A stretch of 61,075 bases of DNA, taken from contig JAUNUI010000009.1 in NCBI GenBank assembly GCA_030538255.1, positions 40,524-101,598 on the forward strand, read 5' to 3'. The notes below the pieces were generated by a model. That model made no database searches and was not told where the DNA came from. It saw only the letters and a list, made by a program, of their open reading frames with translations. The stretch is from Pelistega sp. GTDB lineage: Bacteria > Pseudomonadota > Gammaproteobacteria > Burkholderiales > Burkholderiaceae_B. Positions 40,895 to 49,017 of this stretch are shown in pieces (positions within the stretch are counted from its first letter, which is position 1; the number at the start of each line of letters is the position of its first letter). A program made the translations under genes and the position numbers.

Positions 40895-41279
40895 GCAAAC
40901 CATCTTAGCGTTTGACTTTGGTTTGAAAAAAGTCGGTGTCGCCCTAGGGAACACCGTGCTTAAGCAAGCGCAGCCACTGACCATTATTCGGGCAATCACA
41001 CGCCAGGAGCGGTTTGCGCAGATTGAGGCCTTGCTGACGACTTGGCAGCCCGATATTTTAGTGGTTGGTTTGCCACTCACCACTGAGGGGCAGGAACAAT
41101 ATGCTTCAGCGCATAGTCGCCGATTTGCCAATCAATTACATGGGCGGTTTAATAAACCCGTGGTATTAGTTGATGAGCGCGGCTCGAGTTTAGAGGCGCA
41201 AGCACTTCTGGGCACACATGCTGATGATGACGCTGTTGCAGCAGCGGTCATATTACAGCGTTATTTCGATCAGGCTTAG
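40887..41279 (+). CDS. ruvX: Holliday junction resolvase-like protein YqgF/RuvX
   Basis: 130-aa RNase H-fold protein implicated in pre-16S rRNA 5'-end processing. Motifs: ILAFDFGLKKVGVALGN (first catalytic Asp), ILVVGLPLTTEG and VDERGSSLEA; the last acidic pair is HADDDAVAAAVIL. The start MPEQTIL overlaps the yqgE stop by 8 nt. Confidence 0.92.
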   Translation: MPEQTILAFDFGLKKVGVALGNTVLKQAQPLTIIRAITRQERFAQIEALLTTWQPDILVVGLPLTTEGQEQYASAHSRRFANQLHGRFNKPVVLVDERGSSLEAQALLGTHADDDAVAAAVILQRYFDQA

Positions 41280-41314
41280 GGTAAAATAAGCAAACTTCAA
41301 AAAGAGGAAATCTA

Positions 41315-41857
41315 ATGGGTGTAATGGGTGTAAACAATAGTCAAGATTTACCGACAGCCGAACAGCTCTATAGCCAGATGAAAGCCGGTATTGAACAGTT
41401 AATGCAAGACAAGCCCGCGGATAAGGTGCACTTGGTGGGAATTTACTCAGGTGGTGCCTGGTTGGTGAAGCGTTTGCAGAAAGACTTAGCCTTACAGAAC
41501 GAGGTTGGCTTTTTAAGTACTAGCTTCTATCGTGATGACTTTCATCAGATTGGTTTGCACGCCCAGAAACAAAGCACTCAGATTCCTTTTGACGTGAATG
41601 ATAAACATATTATTGTGGTGGATGACATTCTTTATACAGGACGCACGATTCGCGCAACCATGAATGAGTTGTTCGACTATGGTCGTCCTGCCAGCATTGA
41701 ACTTGCTGTATTAATCGACCGTGGAGGTCGTCAATTACCCATTGCTGCGAATGTAGTGGGTGGCGTTATTCATTTAGAGCCTGGCACCAGTTTTGTGCTC
41801 TCTCAGAATGAACAGCATTTATTCGATATCGAGATTAAGGACAAAGCTAGTGCATAA
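41315..41857 (+). CDS. pyrR: PyrR bifunctional regulator / uracil phosphoribosyltransferase family
   Basis: 180-aa PRTase-fold protein. The PRPP-binding loop is [16 protein letters not shown], and the family signature [15 protein letters not shown] is present. In Bacillus PyrR is an mRNA-binding attenuator; in proteobacteria its role is less clear and no attenuator hairpin is seen before pyrB here. GAGGAA precedes the ATG. It overlaps pyrB by 8 nt. Confidence 0.92.
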   Translation: MGVMGVNNSQDLPTAEQLYSQMKAGIEQLMQDKPADKVHLVGIYSGGAWLVKRLQKDLALQNEVGFLSTSFYRDDFHQIGLHAQKQSTQIPFDVNDKHIIVVDDILYTGRTIRATMNELFDYGRPASIELAVLIDRGGRQLPIAANVVGGVIHLEPGTSFVLSQNEQHLFDIEIKDKASA

Positions 41858-42803
41858 TCCTCAGTTAAATAAACATGGTGAATTAACTCACTTATTGAGT
41901 ACCGAAGGTTTATCCAGAGAAATTATCACGCACATTCTAGATACGGCACAGTCTTTTGTGCCACTAGCTGAGCGCGAAGTTAAGAAAGTGCCCTTGCTAC
42001 GTGGTAAGAGCGTTTTTAACTTGTTCTTTGAGAATTCAACCCGTACGCGTACAACCTTTGAAATTGCCGCTAAGCGCTTGTCGGCGGACGTATTTAACCT
42101 GAATATTAATGCGTCTTCGACCTCTAAGGGTGAGACCTTATTGGATACGATTAGCAATTTGGCAGCCATGCAGGCGGATATATTTGTGGTGCGCCATGAA
42201 GCCAGTGGTGCGCCTTATTTAATTGCTCAGCATGTGGCGCCGCATATCCATGTGGTGAATGCGGGTGATGGGCGTCATGCTCACCCGACTCAAGGTTTAT
42301 TGGATATGTACACGATTCGTCACTTCAAGAAAGATTTCTCAAATCTGGTGGTGGCGATTGTTGGTGATGTACTGCATTCGCGTGTGGCACGTTCGGATAT
42401 TCATGCCTTAACGACATTGGGTGCGGCGCAGATTCGTGTGATTGCGCCACTAACCCTATTGCCAGGCGGCTTAGAGCAGATGGGTGTGCGTGTCTTTACC
42501 GATATGCGCCAAGGCCTTAAAGACGTGGATGTGATTATTAATTTACGCTTACAGAACGAACGTATGAAGGGGGCCTTACTGCCTTCCTCACAAGAATACT
42601 TTAAGCATTATGGTTTAACTGAGGAAAAACTTGCCTTAGCCAAGGATGATGCAATTGTGATGCACCCGGGTCCGATGAACCGTGGCGTGGAAATTGATAC
42701 CCCCGTAGCTGACGGCCCGAGCTCGGTGATTCTTAATCAAGTGACTTTCGGGATTGCTGTGCGGATGGCGGTGATGAGTATTGTGGCGGGAGCGAGTGTA
42801 TGA
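41850..42803 (+). CDS. pyrB: Aspartate carbamoyltransferase catalytic chain
   Basis: Makes carbamoyl aspartate for pyrimidine synthesis. 317 aa from GTG 41850, which overlaps the pyrR stop; an ATG upstream in this frame lies deep in pyrR and is rejected. Active-site motifs: [12 protein letters not shown] (carbamoyl phosphate), HPTQGLLD and [11 protein letters not shown]. No pyrI follows; instead a DHOase-like gene overlaps by 4 nt, as in the class A ATCase complexes of Pseudomonas. Confidence 0.95.
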   Translation: MHNPQLNKHGELTHLLSTEGLSREIITHILDTAQSFVPLAEREVKKVPLLRGKSVFNLFFENSTRTRTTFEIAAKRLSADVFNLNINASSTSKGETLLDTISNLAAMQADIFVVRHEASGAPYLIAQHVAPHIHVVNAGDGRHAHPTQGLLDMYTIRHFKKDFSNLVVAIVGDVLHSRVARSDIHALTTLGAAQIRVIAPLTLLPGGLEQMGVRVFTDMRQGLKDVDVIINLRLQNERMKGALLPSSQEYFKHYGLTEEKLALAKDDAIVMHPGPMNRGVEIDTPVADGPSSVILNQVTFGIAVRMAVMSIVAGASV

Positions 42804-44092
42804 AATTACGAATAATGAATGGTCGCTTATTGGACCCCGCCAATCAACAAGATAAATTGGCGACGGTGACGGTTGCTGCTGGTCGTATTGTGGGTATTGA
42901 TAGTACGGCAGACTTTCAAGCAGATATGGAAATTGATGCTAAGGGCTTGACCTTAGTGCCAGGCTTAATTGATTTATCCGTGCGCTTACGTGAGCCAGGT
43001 AATGAGCATCGCGCCACGCTCGAAAGTGAGATGATAGCGGCCTTGGCAGGTGGGGTGACAAGCTTGGTCCTACCACCAGATACAGAGCCAAGTCTTGATG
43101 AGCCAGGTTTAGTCGAGATGCTTAAGCACCGTGCACGCAAGATGCACCAAGCGAATCTCTACCCCCTGGGCGCAACGACCTTAGGTCTTAAGGGCGAGGC
43201 CTTGACCGAGATGGCCGAACTCACCGAAGCAGGTTGTGTGGCCTTCTCACAAGCGAACTATGGCATTCCAAATCTGTCGATTCTGAATCGTGCCATGTTG
43301 TATGCCAAGACTTTCGACTACACACTTTGGTTTCAGCCTTCAGAGCCTAGCTTAAGCTCGGGTGGCGTGGCGGCCAGTGGACCCTTTGCCAGTCGCTTAG
43401 GTTTAGCGGGTGTGCCGGTACAGGCTGAGACGATTGCCTTACATGCTCTATTTGAGTTGCAACGTAGCAATCAAGTGCGCTTACATCTATGTCGTCTCAG
43501 CAGTGCTGAGGGTATTGAATTGGTGCGTCAAGCTAAGGCTCGTGGCTTGCCCGTGACATGTGATGTGTCGATTAATCACTTACATCTGATTGATCAAGAT
43601 ATCGGCTTTTTTGATAGTAATTATAATTTAACCCCACCCTTACGTTCACAACGTGACCGTGAGGCGATTACTCAGGGTTTATTGGATGGGACGATTGATG
43701 CGATTTGTTCTGATCATACACCCATCGATGATGATGATAAATTAATGCCTTTTGCTCAGGCAGACTCGGGTGCGGTTGGTGTTGAATTATTATTTAGCTT
43801 AGTCTACAAGTGGGCGCTTGAGAATAAGGTGCCAGTATTAGATGCCTTAAGTAAAATTACCGTCAATCCTTACCTGATTCTTAAGGCGGGTGCGCCAGCG
43901 CTACCTCCGTGCGGTCAATTAGGAGTAGGTGCTCCAGCAGATATTGCTTTAATCGATCTTGATGAATATTGGCAGGTTTCACGTAAAAACTTACTCAGCC
44001 AGAGTAGTCATACGCCATTTAATCAGTACGAAGTGCCAGGACGAGTCATGAAGACTCTGGTCGGTGGGCGTCTGGTCTGGGAAAGGGAGTAG
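42800..44092 (+). CDS. pyrC': Inactive dihydroorotase-like subunit (PyrC'/PyrX)
   Basis: 430-aa amidohydrolase-fold protein in the position of the Pseudomonas pyrC' gene, whose product supports ATCase assembly without DHOase activity. Metal ligands of type I DHOase are missing: the HxH is SVR in [12 protein letters not shown] (S60, R62), the usual His in the HLCH segment is R232 ([11 protein letters not shown]), and the FSDDG Asp is lost ([10 protein letters not shown]). CSDHTP (D305) is kept. A functional pyrC must lie elsewhere. It overlaps pyrB by ATGA. Confidence 0.88.
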   Translation: MKLRIMNGRLLDPANQQDKLATVTVAAGRIVGIDSTADFQADMEIDAKGLTLVPGLIDLSVRLREPGNEHRATLESEMIAALAGGVTSLVLPPDTEPSLDEPGLVEMLKHRARKMHQANLYPLGATTLGLKGEALTEMAELTEAGCVAFSQANYGIPNLSILNRAMLYAKTFDYTLWFQPSEPSLSSGGVAASGPFASRLGLAGVPVQAETIALHALFELQRSNQVRLHLCRLSSAEGIELVRQAKARGLPVTCDVSINHLHLIDQDIGFFDSNYNLTPPLRSQRDREAITQGLLDGTIDAICSDHTPIDDDDKLMPFAQADSGAVGVELLFSLVYKWALENKVPVLDALSKITVNPYLILKAGAPALPPCGQLGVGAPADIALIDLDEYWQVSRKNLLSQSSHTPFNQYEVPGRVMKTLVGGRLVWERE

Positions 44093-44096
44093 TTGT

Positions 44097-44843
44097 TTGT
44101 CATATATTCGATTTTTTTTCCGTGTAATCGGTTTATTGTCATTATTGGCAGTTGGACTATTTATCGCCTTCGCATTTTACCCTTGGCTAAGTAAACCCAA
44201 GAAAGACTGGCTATTGAAATTCTGGTCAGCGTGCTTGATGTTTATTACTGGTGTGCGACTTGAGCAAGAAGGGGAGCCATTGCATAATCAAGCAGTGATG
44301 CTAGTGGCTAACCATGTCTCTTGGATTGATATATTTATTATTAATGCGCAGCGCGCGACCTCTTTTGTCGCGAAGGCAGAGATTCGCTCTTGGCCCGTGG
44401 TGGGGTGGTTAGTTCATCAAGTCGGAACTATTTTTATTGTGCGCGGTCATCGTCAAGCAGCGGTAGAGATTAATAAGAAGATGGCCGAACTTTTTGAACA
44501 AGGGGTGGCGGTTGGTTTATTCCCTGAGGGGACAACCAGCGAAGGTTTCTCTTTATTGCCGATTAAATATGGTCTGCTTGAGGGTGCACTGCGTGCGCGA
44601 GTGCCAATTCAACCCGTGTGCTTAATCTTTAAATATAAGGGCGAGCGCAGTGGTCACGTGGCCTTTGTCGGCGAGCAAACCTTAGTCGCGAATATTTGGA
44701 TTCTCCTAAGTAGTCGTGATGTTTCTGTGACCGTGCGCTTCTTGCCACCGGTGACGCAAGCGGGTGTAGAGTCTACTGAAGGCCGTAATATTATTGGTGC
44801 GCGTGTTGAGGCGGCGATTTCAGCTGAGTTAGCGCGCGGTTAA
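44097..44843 (+). CDS. plsC: 1-acyl-sn-glycerol-3-phosphate acyltransferase
   Basis: Membrane acyltransferase of phospholipid synthesis that forms phosphatidic acid. An N-terminal membrane helix (about 5-25) precedes the HX4D motif NHVSWID and the FPEGTTS motif. I chose TTG 44097 (MSYIRFFFRV), with AAAGGGAG upstream; the ATG at 44064 lies inside pyrC'. It is the last gene of the rubredoxin-to-plsC run. Confidence 0.88.
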   Translation: MSYIRFFFRVIGLLSLLAVGLFIAFAFYPWLSKPKKDWLLKFWSACLMFITGVRLEQEGEPLHNQAVMLVANHVSWIDIFIINAQRATSFVAKAEIRSWPVVGWLVHQVGTIFIVRGHRQAAVEINKKMAELFEQGVAVGLFPEGTTSEGFSLLPIKYGLLEGALRARVPIQPVCLIFKYKGERSGHVAFVGEQTLVANIWILLSSRDVSVTVRFLPPVTQAGVESTEGRNIIGARVEAAISAELARG

Positions 44844-44860
44844 TTTCGCGCGCTAGTTTT
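44830..44860 (+). terminator. Terminator overlapping the plsC stop codon
   Basis: TAGCGCGCG (44830-44838) pairs perfectly with CGCGCGCTA (44847-44855), followed by GTTTT. The plsC stop TAA lies in the loop. Confidence 0.75.
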
Positions 44861-44937
44861 AAACTGGCGCTAAGTCTTAGCCGAGCCTTAAGCAAGTCTC
44901 GGCCAAGTGCTACCATATGTCGATCAACAATAATGGT

Positions 44938-45786
44938 TTATACCGGTGCCAAGCGATGCTCGGTATGACAGTCGACTTGTAAAACTTTGCGATCTTGCAA
45001 GCGAATGGCGGTGAGCTTGCCGCCCCAGACGCAGCCTGTATCAAGTGCTAATAAGTTCTTCTTAACCATCAAGCCTAGGGTAGACCAGTGGCCAAAAATC
45101 ACCGTCACTTCCTCAGTCTTACGGCCAGGCATATCAAACCACGGTAATAAATTCACATTTTTAGAGTAAGTTGGCGCTTCTTTCGAGCCGAAATCCATAG
45201 CGCCGTCAGGTGTGCACATGCGCATACGCGTTAGGGCATTAATAATGACGCGACGACGCTTGGCGCCACTTAAGTCATCGTTCCACTTATTCGGTTCATT
45301 ACCATACATCTTCTGTAGGTATTTCTTCCAATTCTTATCACGCAAGGAACTGCCAATTTCTTCGGCGAGCTTGAGTGTCTTCTTGGTGCTCCATTCAGGC
45401 AAGATGCCCGCATGCACCATCAGGTAACCGTCTTCATAATAGGCTAAGGGGCGATGGCGTAGCCAATCAATAATGGTATCTACATCAGCAGAGCAAAGAA
45501 TATCATCAATCGTATCTGAGCGGTTCTCGCGACGAATACCTGCATATACCGCTAATAGGTGGAGATCATGATTGCCTAGAATGCACTTGGCTCGATCACC
45601 GAGTGACATAATCAGTCGTAGTGCCCGCAGAGAGTTGGGTCCACGGTTAATTAAATCACCGGCAAACCATAATTCGCAATCTGGGTCATTCTTAATATCA
45701 GGTAAATTTAATAAGGCTTCCAAGGAAACACAGCATCCTTGGACATCGCCAATCACCCAAATATTTTTAGAGTTGTTATTTTGCAT
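44938..45786 (-). CDS. apaH: Symmetrical diadenosine tetraphosphatase
   Basis: Hydrolyses Ap4A to two ADP (and removes Np4 caps). Calcineurin-like metallophosphatase motifs: VIGDVQGCCVSLEALL, FAGDLINRGPNSLR, ILGNHDLHLLAV and VHAGILPEW. 282 aa, the usual length. The start overlaps the lptG end by 11 nt. Confidence 0.94.
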   Translation of the reverse strand: MQNNNSKNIWVIGDVQGCCVSLEALLNLPDIKNDPDCELWFAGDLINRGPNSLRALRLIMSLGDRAKCILGNHDLHLLAVYAGIRRENRSDTIDDILCSADVDTIIDWLRHRPLAYYEDGYLMVHAGILPEWSTKKTLKLAEEIGSSLRDKNWKKYLQKMYGNEPNKWNDDLSGAKRRRVIINALTRMRMCTPDGAMDFGSKEAPTYSKNVNLLPWFDMPGRKTEEVTVIFGHWSTLGLMVKKNLLALDTGCVWGGKLTAIRLQDRKVLQVDCHTEHRLAPV

Positions 45787-47086
45787 GAATAAACTGTTTC
45801 GGTTTGGCGCGTAGCTCCATCAGGAAGAGCGCCGCAAAAGCTAGTAATAAAGCAACTATATTGGGCAGTAAAGCCGTCATCCATGGCGGTAAGTTATTCA
45901 ACATGCCGACATTGAGGGCTAACTGATTAATCATAAAGAACACAATCCCAATGAGAATGCCTAGGAATATTTTAGCACCAACTCCACCCTTGCGTATCTG
46001 CACAAAGCCAATCGGCGCAGCCAAAGTAATCATCACCAGTAAGGTGAAGGGATAACTGCCCTTGCGCCAGAGTGCGACGACGTGACGATTCGTCTGCAGG
46101 TGGTTGGTATCAAGATAGTCAATATAGTCCAATAAGGCCACGGTCGACATGCGGTCCGGTTGCAGCTCAGTGGCAATTAAGCGCTCGTTGCTTAAGCTAG
46201 TGGCAAGCACCACTTCTTTATGGCGCAGGCGACTAGAGACATTCTCCACCGGCATATCAGGATTACTTAAGGTCTTATCAATATCGATAAGGCTGGTGAC
46301 TTCGAGAGTATTCGGCAACGTTAGCTTGCCATCCTTAAGCGTGCCCTTGGCTGCTTGCAACATACGAGAGAATTGATTGGTTTCAATATTGTAGATAAGC
46401 ACCCGTACGTTCTCAACTTCAGTTTCAGAGTTGAGTTTTTGGATATTAATAATGCGGTAATAATCGCTCTCAGGCGCCCCATGCTTCACATCAGGATTAG
46501 CCTCACTACTGAGTAAAGCCTGGCTTGACTCCTGCTTGGCTACGCTTGATCCATCACTGTTCGCCACGGCGGTAGTGGGTGTTGCTGCTTGTGCCGTGGG
46601 CTTGTTGTCACTCGTATCAAAAGCGCGATCGGGCTCACGAAACCAATAGCCGCTCGCCATGCGATTACTGCTTTTGCCCAAGAGACTTAAACTAATTTCA
46701 CTGGTTTTAACTTCAGCGATAGGGGTAATGATTTCGGAGAGTAGCGCCGCAAAAACCATCACGGGAATGGTAATCACCCAAAGCATTGCCAAGAGTCGCT
46801 TACTACTGACGCCCGAGACGCGCAAAATAACTAATTCATTGCGCTGTGCGAGGCTCGCTAAGCTAATCACCGCACCAATCAATAAGCCAATCGGCAAGAG
46901 GTCGTATAAGCGAGTGGGCAATTGCAATGCCTGCATATACAACATCGAGGCGAAAGAGAACTTCTCGCTTAAGTCATCAAGCGCATCAATGAGCTCAAAG
47001 AAAGTAAAAAGGCCAAGCAAGACTAAGAGAACCGCCGTAGTGGTTCGATAAATTTCGCTGGCAAGATAACGACGCGCAGTTCTCAT
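45776..47086 (-). CDS. lptG: LPS export system permease LptG
   Basis: Inner-membrane permease of the LptBFG transporter that extracts lipopolysaccharide. N-terminal helices with RLYDLLPIGLLIGAVISLAS and LVILRVSGVSSKRL are typical of LptG; the C-terminal helices begin at SYPFTLLVMITLAAPIGFV. It is 436 aa, about 75 longer than E. coli LptG. The excess is mainly a Ser/Thr/Ala/Gln-rich insert (about residues 152-215) within the periplasmic jellyroll, between FREPDRAF and YYRIINI. lptF, normally just upstream, is missing. Confidence 0.87.
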   Translation of the reverse strand: MRTARRYLASEIYRTTTAVLLVLLGLFTFFELIDALDDLSEKFSFASMLYMQALQLPTRLYDLLPIGLLIGAVISLASLAQRNELVILRVSGVSSKRLLAMLWVITIPVMVFAALLSEIITPIAEVKTSEISLSLLGKSSNRMASGYWFREPDRAFDTSDNKPTAQAATPTTAVANSDGSSVAKQESSQALLSSEANPDVKHGAPESDYYRIINIQKLNSETEVENVRVLIYNIETNQFSRMLQAAKGTLKDGKLTLPNTLEVTSLIDIDKTLSNPDMPVENVSSRLRHKEVVLATSLSNERLIATELQPDRMSTVALLDYIDYLDTNHLQTNRHVVALWRKGSYPFTLLVMITLAAPIGFVQIRKGGVGAKIFLGILIGIVFFMINQLALNVGMLNNLPPWMTALLPNIVALLLAFAALFLMELRAKPKQFIHAK

Positions 47087-47230
47087 TTCTGGAGAGGCTT
47101 ATGGGTAGAAAAAAGTAACACCATTATAAACGTATTTATGCGCCTAAGTATTTTCGCTCGCCAAACTTCGTTTAAGCAAGTGTTACAAAATCCAGCCGCC
47201 CCTGATGCGCACCATGATGTCGCTCAAGTC

Positions 47231-47323
47231 TTAATGGTCTATGAGCTGTATGAATTATTTCTTTATGGTCTATGAGCTGTATGAATTATTTCTTAATGGT
47301 CTATGAACTGCATGAAGTATGAC
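47231..47323. repeat. 31-bp tandem repeat, three copies
   Basis: Copies start at 47231, 47262 and 47293. The first two differ at a single base near the start (TTAATGGTC versus TTTATGGTC); the third has decayed at its end. They lie in the 263-base gap between lptG and mtgA, the place where lptF would be expected. A 45-aa plus-strand ORF (47138-47275) runs into the repeat and is probably not a gene. Confidence 0.85.
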
Positions 47324-47349
47324 GAGCATTAATCAGGTATGAGTGACCA

Positions 47350-48159
47350 TTAAGGAGGTGTTACAAGACGCATACGCTGGCTAATCGTATGCGCCCTAGA
47401 ATTCATAAAGCGCCCATTCATCTGTTGCGAGTAGCGCGTAGGATTCGGCAATAAGGCGGCGAGTTTTGCGGCTTCCATCGCCGTTAAGCGACTGGCAGGC
47501 TTTTTAAAATAGCTTTGGCTCGCTTGCTCAATACCGAAGATATTTGGCCCGAACTGTGCGACATTCAAATACAGCTCTAAAATTCTCTGCTTGGACATCA
47601 CCCCTTCGAGCATATAGGTAATGATCAGCTCCTGCCCCTTACGGATATACGAACGGTTGTGACTGAGAAAGAGATTCTTCGCCAATTGTTGGCTAATCGT
47701 AGAACCACCGCGACGTCGCGCTGTGCCTTTCTCCTCTTGGCGTTGATTGTATTCGTACGCATCCCAGATGGCGCCCCACTCAACCCCTGAGTGCTGTAAG
47801 AAATTACTATCCTCGGAGGCAATTACCGCACGCTTGACGCTATCGCTAATATGCTCGTAATCCACCCAACTGTAGCGGATAAGCGATGTGGGCTTGTTGT
47901 CTTGGCTGGAGGATTTGGTTTGTGCCTGTGCTTGTGCTGCTAAGACGCGCTCTTGCGCTCGCATAATCGCGCTCGACGAAGGATTAAATACGCTGTAATA
48001 AGTCACACTCAAGAACAAGTACATCTGATAGGTCACGATCAAGAGTAGAGCTAATAGAAGTAAGCGCAACCCTTTTTGCCAGTACGTACCCGCTCGCAGC
48101 GGATTGATTAGGCCTAGTGCTGGGCGGATTCGCTCGAAACTCTGCGCGGGCAAGAACAT
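47350..48159 (-). CDS. mtgA: Monofunctional biosynthetic peptidoglycan transglycosylase
   Basis: Polymerises lipid II glycan strands (GT51 family). One N-terminal membrane anchor (about 35-52), then catalytic motifs VIASEDSNFLQHSG, RRGGSTISQQLAKNLFLS and KQRILELYLNVAQFG. 269 aa from ATG 48159, which lies 4 nt after the aroE stop; an upstream in-frame ATG inside aroE is less likely. Confidence 0.92.
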   Translation of the reverse strand: MFLPAQSFERIRPALGLINPLRAGTYWQKGLRLLLLALLLIVTYQMYLFLSVTYYSVFNPSSSAIMRAQERVLAAQAQAQTKSSSQDNKPTSLIRYSWVDYEHISDSVKRAVIASEDSNFLQHSGVEWGAIWDAYEYNQRQEEKGTARRRGGSTISQQLAKNLFLSHNRSYIRKGQELIITYMLEGVMSKQRILELYLNVAQFGPNIFGIEQASQSYFKKPASRLTAMEAAKLAALLPNPTRYSQQMNGRFMNSRAHTISQRMRLVTPP

Positions 48160-48163
48160 CTTG

Positions 48164-49015
48164 CTAAGCCTGTTGCAATGCTTGACGCAAGGTCTCCAAG
48201 ACCGGTAGACCATCAGGCAATTGTTGATGCCAGATGCGGAAAGCCTCGGCGCCTTGATACACCAACATCCCTAAGCCGTCGCTCACTCGCTCAACCCCAG
48301 CCTCTTGCGCCTGCTTGAGGAATGCTGTCTGCCCACTGGCGGCATACAACATATCGTAAACGAAGCTTTGTGGCGTGAAGACACTCGCAGGAATATCAAT
48401 CGGCGCATCACTTAAGCTACTTGAACTCGCATTAATAATCACATCCCAGGCGCCAGGAATTGCATCCAAGGCGCTAGCCGTTAAGCCTTGCTCTGGACTA
48501 AGCACCTGCAAGTCCTGCATGAGATGAACTAATTCTTCTGCCTTGCTCACTGTGCGATTAGCAATATGCAAAGCAGCACATTGACGTTGAAGTAGGGGTA
48601 AAAGGGCACCACGACTCGCGCCACCCGCCCCAATTAAGAGGATACGTTGCTGACTTAAATTCACCCCGAGGCGCTCTAAATCACGCACCAAACCAATGCC
48701 ATCAGTATTGTCACCATGAATGATGCCTTGCTCTTGCCATAAGGTATTCACAGAGCCCGCGGCACGAGCGCGTGGGCTTAAACCTTGCTTAGCAATCTCA
48801 TAAGCTTCAAGCTTGAATGGAACCGTAATATTTAAACCTGTACCTCCTTGGGCGAAGAAATCCCCTACTGTGCTAGCAAAACTATCAAGCGGCACGAGCT
48901 GCTTATCGTAGCGTAAATCAATGCCAAATTGCTGAGCAAATAAGCTATGCATCAGCGGCGAGTAACTATGCTTAATCGGGTTACCAAAAACCGCAAAACG
49001 TAGAGGAATAGACAT
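48164..49015 (-). CDS. aroE: Shikimate dehydrogenase
   Basis: NADP-dependent reduction of 3-dehydroshikimate. 283 aa. Motifs: FGNPIKHSYSPLMH (shikimate binding), LNITVPFK (catalytic Lys), NTDGIGLVRDL, and NADP loop LIGAGGASRGALLPL with NRTVSKAEEL. It is 2 nt downstream of the RNase II-like gene. Confidence 0.94.
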   Translation of the reverse strand: MSIPLRFAVFGNPIKHSYSPLMHSLFAQQFGIDLRYDKQLVPLDSFASTVGDFFAQGGTGLNITVPFKLEAYEIAKQGLSPRARAAGSVNTLWQEQGIIHGDNTDGIGLVRDLERLGVNLSQQRILLIGAGGASRGALLPLLQRQCAALHIANRTVSKAEELVHLMQDLQVLSPEQGLTASALDAIPGAWDVIINASSSSLSDAPIDIPASVFTPQSFVYDMLYAASGQTAFLKQAQEAGVERVSDGLGMLVYQGAEAFRIWHQQLPDGLPVLETLRQALQQA

Positions 49016-49017
49016 AA

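Noticed and set aside
47138-47275. 45-aa plus-strand ORF before the 31-bp repeats
   Set aside because: It ends inside the tandem repeat, lies opposite the lptG-mtgA transcript and resembles no family known to me.
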